64,000 nt of DNA from Algisphaera agarilytica (GCF_014207595.1 NZ_JACHGY010000001.1:496001-560000); one strand, 5' to 3'; shown: positions 9,641-18,859, numbered from the stretch's first letter. Numbers and translations are program-made. Notes: generated by a model from the sequence alone, not told the origin.

Positions 9641-9673
9641 TAGTTGTTTAAACAACTAAATGGCCGATCGGCC
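9641..9673 (+). promoter_or_regulatory. Tandem palindromes, candidate operator of the pirin gene
   Basis: A perfect 18-bp palindrome TAGTTGTTTAAACAACTA (9641-9658) is followed after 3 bases by the perfect 12-bp palindrome GGCCGATCGGCC (9662-9673). Both sit 16-48 bases before the pirin start, where a dimeric repressor could block transcription. Pirin genes in other bacteria are often controlled by MarR/HxlR- or LysR-type regulators; no regulator gene is adjacent here. Confidence 0.5.
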
Positions 9674-9688
9674 GAAAGGACCCCCAAA

Positions 9689-10408
9689 ATGAACACCACC
9701 CCCACCACCGAACTCCGCCCCGCCGACGAGCGCGGCACCTCGAACCTGGGCTGGCTCGACTCGAAGCACAGCTTTTCCTTCGGCGGGTACCACGACCCAC
9801 GCCGGATGGGCTACCACGGCCTGCGCGTGCTCAACGACGACCGCGTCGCCCCGGGCATGGGCTTCGATACCCACCCCCACCGCGACATGGAGATCCTCAC
9901 CTGGGTGCTGGATGGCGAACTGGCCCACAAGGACTCGATGGGCCACGCCAGCAGCCTCGGGGCCGGCGGCGTGCAACTTATGTCCGCAGGCACCGGCGTG
10001 ACCCACAGCGAATTCAACGGCCGCAGCGATGCGCCCGTGCACTTCCTGCAGGTCTGGATCATACCGCGCGAGCGCGGCACCAAGCCGCGCTACCAGGAAG
10101 CCATCCCCGACGCCGCGACCCGCGACGGACAGTTCGCCGCGCTCGCCACCCCCGATGGCCGTGACGGCTCGCTGGTGATCGGCGCGGAGGCCGAGGTGTA
10201 CGTCGGCGATTTCGCAGATGGCCAATCCACAACGCTGTCGATCCCCGATGGCCGAGTGGAATACGTTCACGTCGCCACGGGCAGCGTGACGGTCAACGGC
10301 GAACCCGCCCAAGCAGGCGATGCGATCACCTCGGACGGCGACGCCACGATCGAGATCGCGGGCGTGAACCCCAAGAGTCAGGTGCTGGCCTTCGTATTGC
10401 CGGCGTGA
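9689..10408 (+). CDS. Pirin family protein (quercetinase-like bicupin)
   Basis: The 239-residue protein is a bicupin of the pirin/YhhW family. The N-terminal cupin carries the metal-binding set in HPHRDMEILTWVLDGELAHKDSMGH (three His and one Glu), followed by MSAGTGVTHSEFN; the second cupin is degenerate, as is usual. Bacterial pirins have quercetin 2,3-dioxygenase activity in vitro or act as metabolic regulators; the physiological substrate here is unknown. Met at 9689 is chosen because AAAGGA precedes it by 8 bases and the family starts here, not at the longer frame from 9644. Two palindromes upstream suggest repression. Confidence 0.92.
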   Translation: MNTTPTTELRPADERGTSNLGWLDSKHSFSFGGYHDPRRMGYHGLRVLNDDRVAPGMGFDTHPHRDMEILTWVLDGELAHKDSMGHASSLGAGGVQLMSAGTGVTHSEFNGRSDAPVHFLQVWIIPRERGTKPRYQEAIPDAATRDGQFAALATPDGRDGSLVIGAEAEVYVGDFADGQSTTLSIPDGRVEYVHVATGSVTVNGEPAQAGDAITSDGDATIEIAGVNPKSQVLAFVLPA

Positions 10409-10421
10409 CACCTGCTCCCTA

Positions 10422-10456
10422 CCCCCGCACCGACATACACCCGGTGCGGGGGGTTT
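10422..10456 (+). terminator. GC-rich hairpin after the pirin gene
   Basis: An 11-bp stem pairs 10422-10432 with 10442-10452, followed by only TTT. It is probably the pirin terminator, though weak in its U-tract; it lies just upstream of the acetyltransferase start. Confidence 0.5.
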
Positions 10457-10476
10457 CGCATGGTTACAATGGCCGC

Positions 10477-11073
10477 ATGATCCGACGCGCGACGATCACC
10501 GATGTCCCGGCGATGGGGCGAATCATCAATGACGCGGCTGAGTTTGGGCTGATGCTGCCCAAATCGACCGCGGCGTTGTATGAGAACGTGCGCCAGTTCC
10601 ATGTGGTCGAGGATGACGACGCGGGCTCGCCGACGCACGGCGAGGTGGTTGGGGTGTGTGGGCTCTCCATCATCTGGGCGAACCTCGCAGAGGTGGTGTC
10701 GCTGGCGGTGTCGCCCTCGCAGCGGGGCAAGGGGCTGGGCAAGCGGCTGGTCGAGGCGTGTCTGGATGAAGCGAAGCAGCTCGGGATCAAGCGGGTGATG
10801 TCGCTGACCTACGAGCAGAAGTTTTTCGAGCGGCTGGGTTTTTCGGTGGTGGACCGGCAGAACCTGCCACTGAAAGTCTGGGCGGACTGCGTGCGGTGCC
10901 CGAAGCACGACGCGTGCGACGAGATCGCGATGATCCGGGTGTTTGATGATGTGCCCGAGCCCGAGGGTGCCCCCGCGACGCCGAGCACGGCCCAGGGGGC
11001 GCGGTTCGAGGTGCCGGTGGTGATCACGACCACGGCGGTGGGGAAAGACGGCAAGCCACTCATCGGGGACTGA
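10477..11073 (+). CDS. GNAT acetyltransferase of the short N-acetylglutamate synthase type
   Basis: The acetyl-CoA binding motif is clear: VVSLAVSPSQRGKGLGKRLVEACLDEAKQLG (residues ~67-100). The following block FFERLGFSVVDRQNLPLKVWADCVRCPKHDACDEIAM is typical of short, single-domain N-acetylglutamate synthases, which acetylate glutamate in the first step of arginine synthesis. The protein is 198 residues with an extra ~40-residue C-terminal tail. Start at ATG 10477 fits the domain; the longer frame from 10405 overlaps the pirin stop. No other arg genes are adjacent, so specificity rests on the sequence block alone and another amino-acid substrate cannot be excluded. Confidence 0.75.
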   Translation: MIRRATITDVPAMGRIINDAAEFGLMLPKSTAALYENVRQFHVVEDDDAGSPTHGEVVGVCGLSIIWANLAEVVSLAVSPSQRGKGLGKRLVEACLDEAKQLGIKRVMSLTYEQKFFERLGFSVVDRQNLPLKVWADCVRCPKHDACDEIAMIRVFDDVPEPEGAPATPSTAQGARFEVPVVITTTAVGKDGKPLIGD

Positions 11074-11109
11074 AGCCAGCCGAAATCATGGCCCGGGATC
11101 ACACGGCCT

Positions 11110-11135
11110 AATAAATAAGATTTAACTTATTTATT
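11110..11135. repeat. AT-rich palindrome before mfd
   Basis: AATAAATAAG (11110-11119) and CTTATTTATT (11126-11135) form a 10-bp stem around a 6-base loop. It stands out in a GC-rich genome and may end the acetyltransferase transcript or lie in the mfd promoter region. Confidence 0.45.
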
Positions 11136-11206
11136 TATCATTTTAACGCCCACGTCTTCTCAGAACCGAATAGCCCGCGGCGGCCGGGCTACACTAACGC
11201 GAACCG

Positions 11207-14200
11207 ATGTCCGTTGAAGCGACCGCCTGGCACGATGTGGTGTGTGGGTCCGCGCCCGTTGGCGCGCTGGCCGAGGCGGTAGCGCGCGGGGACTCGGCGG
11301 CGGCGAACGGAGCGCGGGGGTCGGTCGCGGCGCTGGTCGCGGGCGGGGTGGCGCGGGAGCTGGGGCGGACGGTGCTACTGGTGGTGGCCCACCTCGACGA
11401 GGCGGACGATGCGCTGGACGACCTGGAGGGGTATGCCGAGGCGGCGGGCAGCCCGACGGGGTTGGTGGTCGAGCGGTTCGGGGCGCTCGAGGTGTTGCCG
11501 GGCGAGTCGAGCGTGAACCTGGAATTGCTGGCGGAGCGGCTGCAGGTGGTGCAGCGTGTGGTCGAGGGGCGTTACGCCAGTGCGACGAACGATGCCGCGG
11601 GCGGTGCCGCCCCACTGGCGAACGTGATCGTCGCGCCGATCCAGGCGTTGATGCAGGCGGTGCCTGAGCCGGACGCGCTGGGCGGTTTGACGCTGACGCT
11701 GCGGGCGGGGGAAGACATGCCGCCGGGCCGACTGCTGGACTGGCTGGACCGCGCGGGTTACTCCCGGCAGGACGCGATCGATCAGCCCGGCGACTTCGCC
11801 ACCCGCGGCGGGATCATCGACATCTACCCCGTCGCGGGTAAGGTGCTGACCGAGACCGATCAGCCCGGACCCGTCTCGCCGATCCGCCTGGACTACTTCG
11901 GCGACGAGATCGAAACGATCCACCGCATCGACCCCGACACGATGGGCTCAGGCGAGATGCTCCGCAGCGTCGGCCTCGTCGGCGGCACCGAGCACCAGGT
12001 CCAGTCCGACCACGGCACCGCCAACGTCCTCGACCTGCTGCCCGACGACATCGTCCCGGTCCTCCACGAAACCCTCGAGCTCAACGAGCAGGCCCGCGGC
12101 TACTTCGAACGTCTCACCAAGTCGGACGGCATCACGCCGCCCAAAGACGTGTTCAAGAAACTCACGTCGATCCCGCACCTCGAGCTCAACGCGTACTCCC
12201 AATCGTCCAACCCGCTGGCCAAGCGGATCGACCTGCCCGTCGCCGCCCTGCCGAGCTTCCACCAGGACGCCAAGACCGCGATCCGTGACCTGGGTGACCT
12301 CGCGGGAACGCCGGGCGTGGGCGTGACGGTGTTGTGCGGCAAGCCGGCCGAGCGCGATCGGCTGGTGGAGCTGCTCATCGAGCACGTGCCCGACCACTTC
12401 CGCAAGGTGGATGTGCGCGTCGGTTCGTTGCACCGCGGGTTTGTGTGGGAAGGTCTGTCGTTAGCCCCTGGCTCTGCCGGGGGGCGTGAGTTTAAGATTA
12501 ATCGCCCCCCGGCAGAGCCGGGGGCTAAGGGGGATGGCGGCCATTACTTCGTCCCGCACCACGAGCTGTTCCACCGCTACGAGACCCGGCGGCGCGTCCG
12601 CCGCGTCATGTCCGCCGCGTCGGGCAGTGCCTCGGGCGGCGATGCGTTCCTCGACCTCGACGTCGGCGACTACGTCGTCCACATCGATCACGGCATCGCC
12701 AAGTTCACCGGCCTCAAAACCATGCGCCCCCGCAAGAACGCTAAGGGCGAGATGACCGGCGGCGGGGAATACCTCACCCTGCAGTTCGCCGACCAGGCGT
12801 TGCTGCACGTCCCGGCCGGGCAGATCGACCTGGTACAGAAATACGTCGGCGGGTTCCAGGGCCGACCGCCGCTGTCGGTGCTGGGCGGTAAGCGGTGGAA
12901 GAAGCAGAAGGAATCCGTCGCGGATGCGGTGAAAGACCTCGCCGCAGAATTGCTTCGTGTTCAGGCGGCACGCGAGACGCAGCCGGGCGTGCGGTACCCC
13001 GGCGACACGGCGTGGCAAAAAGAATTCGAGGCCGAGTTCCCTTACGACGAAACGGAAGACCAGCTCGCCGCGATCGCCGCGATCAAGTCGGACATGTCCG
13101 ACGAGACGCCGATGGACCGGCTGATCTGCGGTGACGTGGGCTTCGGCAAGACCGAGGTCGCGATCCGGGGGGCGTTCAAGTGCGCCGAGTTCGGGAAGCA
13201 GGTCGCGGTGCTCGTGCCCACCACGGTGCTCGCCGAGCAACACGAACGCACGTTCCGCAGCCGGCTGGCCGACTACCCGTTCCGTGTGGAGTCGCTGTCA
13301 CGGTTCAAGACCGCCAAGGAGCAGCGCAAGACCCTCGACGCCGTCGAGCGTGGCGAGGTCGATGTGCTCATCGGCACCCACCGCATCCTGTCGGAAGATG
13401 TCAAGTTCGCAGACCTCGGCATGGTCATCATCGACGAGGAGCAGCGCTTCGGCGTCGAGCACAAGAACAAGCTGCTCGGGCTGCGCATGACCGCCGAGAT
13501 CCTCACGCTCACCGCGACGCCGATCCCGCGGACGCTGCACATGTCGATGGTGGGCTTGCGGGACATCAGCTCGCTGACGACTCCGCCGGTGGACCGCCGA
13601 TCGATCGTCACGGAAGTCATCCCGTACAACGAGCACCGCATCAAGCAGGCGCTCACCCGAGAGCTGGCCCGCGAGGGGCAGGTCTATTTCGTGCACAACC
13701 GCGTGCACAACCTGCAGACCGTCGCCGACGACCTGCAACGCCTCGCGCCGGGCGCCCGCATCGTCATCGGCCACGGCCAGATGCCGCCCAAAGAACTTGA
13801 AAAGGCCATGCTGACCTTCATGCGGCGCGAGGCCGACATCCTCGTGAGCACGACGATCATCGAGTCGGGCATCGACAACCCGCACGCCAACACGATGTTC
13901 ATCAACCAGGCGGACCACTTTGGGCTCGCCGAGTTGCACCAGCTGCGAGGACGAGTGGGTCGCTACAAGCACCGGGCGTACTGCTACATGCTGCTCCCCC
14001 CGGACCGCACGGTAAACGAGGTCGCCGCGAAACGGCTCAAAGCCATCGAGAACTACTCGATGCTCGGCGCGGGCTTCAAGATCGCGATGCGAGACCTGGA
14101 GATCCGCGGCGCGGGCAACCTCCTCGGCGCAGAACAGTCCGGCCACATCGCCGCGGTGGGCTACGAGATGTACTGCCTACTGCTGGAACAGGAAACCAAG

Positions 14201-14680
14201 AAACTCCGACACGAGCCGATTATCGAAGCCAGCAAATGCCACCTCGAGCTCCCGCCGCCCAAGCCCGGCAGCTCGATCCCCAAGCGCTACGTCCCCAGCG
14301 ACAAGCACCGCATGGAGGCCTACCGCAGGCTCACCCGCGTCGACACCCTCGACCAGCTCGACAAGGTCGTCGAAGACCTCACCGACGCCTACGGCAAGCC
14401 CCCCGCCGCCGCGCAGAACTTCATCGACCTCATGGAGATCCGCGTCGCCGCCAGCACCCAGCGCATCGACAAGATCCAGCTCGAAAAACCCGACCTGATC
14501 TTCACCACGGCCAAAACCAAACAAGTCCTCGGCCTGTTCAAAGGCGCCCCCGGCCGAGCGACCGAGCTCGACAACAACCAGGTCTACTACCGCCCACCCG
14601 CGAATTACCTCGAAGACCCCGCCACGCTCATCGCGGTCTTACGTAAGCTGTTGGTGCGTCCGCTTCGCGATTCCGCATAA
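11207..14680 (+). CDS. mfd: Transcription-repair coupling factor Mfd
   Basis: Mfd displaces RNA polymerase stalled at DNA damage and recruits UvrA. The 1157 residues follow the family order: UvrB-like N-terminal part; RNA-polymerase-interacting CarD-like domain near residue 483 (DLDVGDYVVHIDHGIAKFTG); superfamily 2 translocase with Walker A GDVGFGKTE (642-650) and Walker B DEEQ (743-746); TRG-like region with GRVGRYKHRAYCYML; and a C-terminal TRCF D7 domain. An unusual feature is a REP-like palindrome inside the gene (12461-12528), read in frame as residues 419-441 between the UvrB-like part and the ELFHRYETRR segment that precedes the CarD-like domain. The gene stands alone. Confidence 0.96.
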   Translation: MSVEATAWHDVVCGSAPVGALAEAVARGDSAAANGARGSVAALVAGGVARELGRTVLLVVAHLDEADDALDDLEGYAEAAGSPTGLVVERFGALEVLPGESSVNLELLAERLQVVQRVVEGRYASATNDAAGGAAPLANVIVAPIQALMQAVPEPDALGGLTLTLRAGEDMPPGRLLDWLDRAGYSRQDAIDQPGDFATRGGIIDIYPVAGKVLTETDQPGPVSPIRLDYFGDEIETIHRIDPDTMGSGEMLRSVGLVGGTEHQVQSDHGTANVLDLLPDDIVPVLHETLELNEQARGYFERLTKSDGITPPKDVFKKLTSIPHLELNAYSQSSNPLAKRIDLPVAALPSFHQDAKTAIRDLGDLAGTPGVGVTVLCGKPAERDRLVELLIEHVPDHFRKVDVRVGSLHRGFVWEGLSLAPGSAGGREFKINRPPAEPGAKGDGGHYFVPHHELFHRYETRRRVRRVMSAASGSASGGDAFLDLDVGDYVVHIDHGIAKFTGLKTMRPRKNAKGEMTGGGEYLTLQFADQALLHVPAGQIDLVQKYVGGFQGRPPLSVLGGKRWKKQKESVADAVKDLAAELLRVQAARETQPGVRYPGDTAWQKEFEAEFPYDETEDQLAAIAAIKSDMSDETPMDRLICGDVGFGKTEVAIRGAFKCAEFGKQVAVLVPTTVLAEQHERTFRSRLADYPFRVESLSRFKTAKEQRKTLDAVERGEVDVLIGTHRILSEDVKFADLGMVIIDEEQRFGVEHKNKLLGLRMTAEILTLTATPIPRTLHMSMVGLRDISSLTTPPVDRRSIVTEVIPYNEHRIKQALTRELAREGQVYFVHNRVHNLQTVADDLQRLAPGARIVIGHGQMPPKELEKAMLTFMRREADILVSTTIIESGIDNPHANTMFINQADHFGLAELHQLRGRVGRYKHRAYCYMLLPPDRTVNEVAAKRLKAIENYSMLGAGFKIAMRDLEIRGAGNLLGAEQSGHIAAVGYEMYCLLLEQETKKLRHEPIIEASKCHLELPPPKPGSSIPKRYVPSDKHRMEAYRRLTRVDTLDQLDKVVEDLTDAYGKPPAAAQNFIDLMEIRVAASTQRIDKIQLEKPDLIFTTAKTKQVLGLFKGAPGRATELDNNQVYYRPPANYLEDPATLIAVLRKLLVRPLRDSA
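12461..12528. repeat. REP-like palindrome inside the mfd coding sequence
   Basis: Arms 12461-12486 and 12503-12528 are inverted copies matching at 25 of 26 positions around a 16-base loop. The ends TTAGCCCC and GGGGCTAA are the same as in the infB-rbfA palindrome (31775-31838). The mfd frame stays open through it. Confidence 0.85.
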
Positions 14681-14712
14681 CACCCTCGGCCGTTTCCGCA
14701 ACCCACAACCCC

Positions 14713-15210
14713 ATGGAAGCGACACACCACGACATCCTTTTCCGGCACGTAAGAACGTCGCGACGTGAGGCATTTCATTTAGTCACGGGCACCTTTTTGA
14801 TTGGCAGCTTGTTACTAAGCCTCGGCTATTACCTGACCTCACCCGACGCCAAGCTATTTCGCCTGATCGCGCTGTGCGTCGTGTCACTGATTTGCCTGTA
14901 TGTCTTTGCCTACGCCGTCTACCTCCTAAAGACCGGGGGCACTTTCACCGTCGAGCTAAGCAGCGATCGTCTAAGGGTCGACTCACCGGTCAATGACGGA
15001 ATGCCGAGTATTGAGATTCCACTCGATACGATCAAGGGGGTGGAGTGTCATAACTTCCGATCCTCAGATTCAGATCCCAGGTACGTGCTTCGATATGGAG
15101 ACGCAGGCGAGTACACCTTGTGGGCTAATTTTGGTATTAATCCTCGGAAACTAGCGAGGCTGATTGCCAATCAAACCGGCCACGACATCATCGACCTCAA
15201 CAAGCCTTAA
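14713..15210 (+). CDS. Small membrane protein, unknown function
   Basis: The 165-residue protein has two adjacent transmembrane segments (about residues 24-42 and 52-74), followed by a ~90-residue domain with alternating beta-like stretches (FTVELSSDRLRVDSP ... IEIPLDTIKGVECHNF ... YVLRYGDAGEYTLWANFG) that resembles a PH-type or YdbT-like domain. No catalytic motif is visible. Its GC content is clearly lower than that of the flanking mfd and fucosidase genes, and its codon use differs, which may mean lower constraint or transfer. It starts 32 bases after mfd and could be co-transcribed with it. Function not assigned. Confidence 0.55.
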   Translation: MEATHHDILFRHVRTSRREAFHLVTGTFLIGSLLLSLGYYLTSPDAKLFRLIALCVVSLICLYVFAYAVYLLKTGGTFTVELSSDRLRVDSPVNDGMPSIEIPLDTIKGVECHNFRSSDSDPRYVLRYGDAGEYTLWANFGINPRKLARLIANQTGHDIIDLNKP

Positions 15211-15290
15211 ATTTCGCATCGGTGTTAGCGCACTTCCTTTAAACTCCACCGCCTCCGCCTTCCTGCCACTTCAGTTCCCCCGGATTCCCC

Positions 15291-16766
15291 ATGAGTGACC
15301 AACCCGTTTCCGACCCGTCCTTCCGCTACGAGCCCGACTGGGACTCGATCCGCAGCCGCTACGAATGCCCCGACTGGTTCCGTGATGCGAAGTTCGGCAT
15401 CTTTGTGTTCTGGGGCCCCGCCTGTGTGCAGGCTGTGGGCGACGACAAGTACGGCGCGTGGATGTACACCAAGGACTACGCCCCCGCCGGGCTGAAGGTC
15501 CGCGAGTACCACGAGAAGCACTTCGGCCACCCGTCGAAGTTCGGCTACAAGGACTTCTTCCCGCAGTTCACCATGCACGACTACGACCCCCAGTCCTGGG
15601 TGTCGCTGTTCAAAGAGTCGGGCGCGAAGTACATCGTCCCCGTCGCCGAGATGCACGACGGCTACGCGATGTACGCCTCGAAACACACCCGCTGGAACGT
15701 CTGCGACGTCGGCCCGAAGCGCGACGTGATGCGCATGCTCGTCGACGAATGCCGTAAGCACGACTTCAAGGTCGGCCTGTCGTCGCACTTCGCGCTCAAC
15801 CGCGAGTTCTTCCCCAAGTGGGACCCGACGTTCGACACCAATGACCCCGAGTTCTACGACCTCTACGGCAAGCCCTGCGAGAAAGACGATCCGCCGACGC
15901 AGGAGTTCCTCGACCACTGGTGGGACCGCACGACCGACATCGTCGAGCAGTACGAGCCGGACATCCTGTGGTTTGACTTCGGGCTGGACAAGCCGGGCTT
16001 CGAGCCGGTGCACAAGAAGATCCTGGCCTACTACTACAACAAGGGCCTGGAGTGGAACAAGCCGGTCGTGTTCCAGGACAAGAACATGAACTTCGACTCG
16101 TTCCCCGAGGACCTGATCGTCCTCGACATCGAGCGCGGCCGACTCACCGAGAGCAGTCCTAACCCCTGGCAGACTGATACGGCCGTCGGCAAGGTCTCGT
16201 GGACCTACATCGTCAATGAGAACTACAAGACCTCGGCCTTCCTCATCAGCGAGTTCGTCGACATCGTCAGCAAGAACGGCAACCTGCTCTTGTCCATCGG
16301 CCCCAAGGCGGACGGCACCATCGGCGAAGACGAGGCCCGCATCCTCCGCGACTTCGGCCAGTGGCTGGAGCTCAACGGCGAAGGCGTCTACGGCACCCGC
16401 CCCTGGAAAACCTTCGGCGAAGGCCCCACCGTCTACGGCACCCAGAAAGTGCCCGAGCACACCTTCAAACACAACCACCACACCGAGTACTTCGACGAAG
16501 ACCCCGACGCCCGCGACATCCGCTTCACCACCAAGGACGGCGTGCTCTACGCCTTCGCCCTGGGTTGGCCCGAGGACAACACGTTCCGCATCGAGTCGCT
16601 GAAGATCGGCAACGCATACGAATCGCGGGCGGTGGCGTCGGTCGATGCGTTCTGCACGGCGGGTGAGGTCAAGTGGCAACAAACCGACACCGCCCTCGTT
16701 ATCGAGACCGACGGCCAACCGCTGGGGCAAGGCGCCTTCGGCTTCGCCATCCGTTTTGCCGAATGA
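15291..16766 (+). CDS. Alpha-L-fucosidase, glycoside hydrolase family 29
   Basis: GH29 enzymes release terminal alpha-L-fucose with retention of configuration. The 491-residue protein has the family's (beta/alpha)8 landmarks: WFRDAKFGIFVFWGP at the start, PQFTMHDYDPQSWVSLFKESGAKYIV, KHTRWN, and the nucleophile block DILWFDFG with Asp229 as the likely nucleophile. A C-terminal beta domain follows. KNGNLLLSIGPKADGTI is also characteristic. There is no signal peptide, so cleavage of imported oligosaccharides in the cytoplasm is likely unless export is unconventional. The nearby sulfatase and zinc dehydrogenase suggest use of sulfated, fucose-containing marine glycans; that link is inferred from position. 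Confidence 0.92.
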   Translation: MSDQPVSDPSFRYEPDWDSIRSRYECPDWFRDAKFGIFVFWGPACVQAVGDDKYGAWMYTKDYAPAGLKVREYHEKHFGHPSKFGYKDFFPQFTMHDYDPQSWVSLFKESGAKYIVPVAEMHDGYAMYASKHTRWNVCDVGPKRDVMRMLVDECRKHDFKVGLSSHFALNREFFPKWDPTFDTNDPEFYDLYGKPCEKDDPPTQEFLDHWWDRTTDIVEQYEPDILWFDFGLDKPGFEPVHKKILAYYYNKGLEWNKPVVFQDKNMNFDSFPEDLIVLDIERGRLTESSPNPWQTDTAVGKVSWTYIVNENYKTSAFLISEFVDIVSKNGNLLLSIGPKADGTIGEDEARILRDFGQWLELNGEGVYGTRPWKTFGEGPTVYGTQKVPEHTFKHNHHTEYFDEDPDARDIRFTTKDGVLYAFALGWPEDNTFRIESLKIGNAYESRAVASVDAFCTAGEVKWQQTDTALVIETDGQPLGQGAFGFAIRFAE

Positions 16767-16802
16767 TTTGATGTCGCCAACACTTTTTCCGGAGACCGTT
16801 CG

Positions 16803-17279
16803 ATGCCGTCACACTCGCCCGAAGACATCCAATCATGGGACCGCTGGTTTGCGGTCGAGTGCAACAACCATGCGTGGGACGCCGCCGATGCGGTGGACCC
16901 GAGCGATGAAGACGCGGTGGAAGCGATGGTGCGTTGCGCGTTCGCTTCGGCGTATCACTGGGCACGAGCGGGCGACACGGTGAACTTGTTGCGGGCCGAC
17001 CAGCTGTTGGCCTGGGTCCACGCGGTCGCCAGGCGGCTCCCCGCGGCCGAGCGCTACGCCGCAAGCAGCCAGGCGTATCTCAACCAGGGAGTGGGCGGCA
17101 TTGGCGACTGGGACCGGATTTTCCAAGCGTTGGTTCAGGCGATGATTTCCGCCATCGCGGGGGAGAAAGCATCAGCAGACTCCGCTATTGCACAAGCCGA
17201 TGCCCTCGCGTCCGATTTGGATCACAACAGCCGCGAGATTTTCGATAAGTACCGCGCGGCCGTTCGTGCTGCGGGGTGA
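16803..17279 (+). CDS. Small helical (TPR-like) conserved hypothetical protein
   Basis: The 158-residue protein is almost entirely alpha-helical and alanine-rich, with a pattern of Trp/His residues (FNNHAWDAAD ... AFASAYHWARAG ... LLAWVHAVARRLPAAERYA) typical of a family of small TPR-like proteins in Planctomycetes and Actinobacteria. No signal peptide, membrane segment or catalytic motif is visible. It lies 36 bases after the fucosidase and 62 before the sulfatase on the same strand and may share their transcript, but the family is not known to be linked to glycan use. Function not assigned. Confidence 0.6.
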   Translation: MPSHSPEDIQSWDRWFAVECNNHAWDAADAVDPSDEDAVEAMVRCAFASAYHWARAGDTVNLLRADQLLAWVHAVARRLPAAERYAASSQAYLNQGVGGIGDWDRIFQALVQAMISAIAGEKASADSAIAQADALASDLDHNSREIFDKYRAAVRAAG

Positions 17280-17341
17280 CCGATTTATCCGATCGAGACA
17301 CCCACTCCAAGACTTTGTCTCTCACCCGTTAAACTTTATCT

Positions 17342-18760
17342 ATGGCCAACACCCCCCCGAATTTTTTGTTTCTTGTCGGCGAAGACGTCGGCCGACACCA
17401 CGGCTGCTACGGCGACGACTTCGCGCACACCCCCCACCTCGACCGCCTCGCGACTGAGGGGTGTTTGTTCCGTAATGCCTACACCACCGCCCCGGTCTGT
17501 TCGCCCGCCCGGAGCACGATGGTGTCGGGTCAGGACCCGCGGAAGATCGGGTCTCACCTGCACCGCTCAAAGCTGGCCAAGCCGCCGCGTGTGTTCACCG
17601 AGGAACTGCGTGACGCGGGGTACTTCGTGAACTGGGCTAACAAGACCGACTTCAACTACGACGAAGAGGCAGACAACTTCAAAGAACGTTTGGCCGATAC
17701 GCGGACCGATTGGCGGAAGGATTTGGCGGCGGGCAAGCTGCCGGATCAGCCGTGGCTGTTTTTCTACAACTTCAACATGACCCACGAGAGCCAGCTCTGG
17801 CCGTCGGACGCCGAGGCGAACGTGCCCAAACCCGACCCGCAGCGGGATGACGCGGAGCTGGACGAGCTTCCCGGGCTGGAGGTGCCGCCCTACATGCCCG
17901 ACACGCGGTCGACGCGGGCGTCGCTGGTGCGGTATTACAAGAACCTCGAAGAGCAGGACCGGCAGATCGGGCACGTGCTCGAAGACCTTGAGAATCAGGG
18001 GCTGGCCGACAACACCGTGGTGATCTACATCTCCGACCACGGCCGGGGGTTGATCCGCGAGAAGCGCTGGTGTTACCCGGCCGGTGTACGGATGCCCATG
18101 ATCGTGCGGGCCCCGGGGCTGACCGAGCCCGCTTCGGTGCGTGACGATTTGGTGTCGTGGGTGGACATCGCGCCGACGATCCTGGCGCTGGCGGGCGTAG
18201 AACGTCCTGACAATTACGACGGCCGACCGCTGTTGGGCCCCGACGCCGAGGCGGAGCCGGACTGCGTGTTTTTCGGGCGCGACCGGATGGACTCGTCGCA
18301 CGACCGCGTCCGCGGCGCCGCCGACCGGCGGTACCTGTACCTGCACAACGATCGGCCCGACATCCCCTACGCCCAGTGCAACCGGTACATGGAGACCAGT
18401 CCGGTGACGACCGAGACACGCCGCCTGTCGCTCGAAGGCAAGCTGCGTTTCCCCGACAACGTGTGGATGCAGCTCACCAAGCCGCAGGAAGAGTTGTACG
18501 ACCTGGTGTCGGACCCGCACGGCGTGCACAACCTTGCCGACCGCGAAGAGTACGCCCAGACGCTAAGCACGCTGCGCGACGCGGTGGCGGATTGGTGTGA
18601 GCGGATCGACGACAAGGGCCGCAAGACCGAACGCGAATTGATTGATCAGGGGCTGATCCTGGATGACCTTGCGGGGCTCCAAGAACGCAAGGGCATGATT
18701 CTGCCGGAGCTCGATCCAGAGGGGGTGTTCTCGACGCGGTTTGATGCGGACAAGGTGTAG
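17342..18760 (+). CDS. Formylglycine-dependent sulfatase (S1 family)
   Basis: This 472-residue enzyme removes sulfate esters, probably from a carbohydrate. The activation motif C-S-P-A-R (Cys53 in TAPVCSPARST) is converted to formylglycine by a maturase not present here. Metal-binding positions are visible in the N-terminal GED block, where the usual DD is Glu-Asp, and in ISDHGRGL (Asp-His near residue 230). There is no signal peptide, unlike most planctomycetal sulfatases, so the substrate is probably imported or the N-terminus is atypical. It is in line with the fucosidase. Convergent with the zinc dehydrogenase, separated by an inverted repeat. Confidence 0.92.
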   Translation: MANTPPNFLFLVGEDVGRHHGCYGDDFAHTPHLDRLATEGCLFRNAYTTAPVCSPARSTMVSGQDPRKIGSHLHRSKLAKPPRVFTEELRDAGYFVNWANKTDFNYDEEADNFKERLADTRTDWRKDLAAGKLPDQPWLFFYNFNMTHESQLWPSDAEANVPKPDPQRDDAELDELPGLEVPPYMPDTRSTRASLVRYYKNLEEQDRQIGHVLEDLENQGLADNTVVIYISDHGRGLIREKRWCYPAGVRMPMIVRAPGLTEPASVRDDLVSWVDIAPTILALAGVERPDNYDGRPLLGPDAEAEPDCVFFGRDRMDSSHDRVRGAADRRYLYLHNDRPDIPYAQCNRYMETSPVTTETRRLSLEGKLRFPDNVWMQLTKPQEELYDLVSDPHGVHNLADREEYAQTLSTLRDAVADWCERIDDKGRKTERELIDQGLILDDLAGLQERKGMILPELDPEGVFSTRFDADKV

Positions 18761-18790
18761 GCGCGGCGATATTTGATCGCCGGCTAAACC

Positions 18791-18859
18791 GTAGGTCAGG
18801 CATGCTTGCCTGACACGAGCCTTCTAAAAACCACGTCAGGGCAAGCATGCCTGACCTAC
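18791..18859. repeat. Inverted repeat between convergent genes
   Basis: Arms 18791-18814 and 18835-18859 are inverted copies that differ by one inserted base; the core GGTCAGGCATGCTTGCC is itself nearly palindromic. Its position between convergent genes suits a bidirectional terminator or a REP element of a different family from the TTAGCCCC type. Confidence 0.75.
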
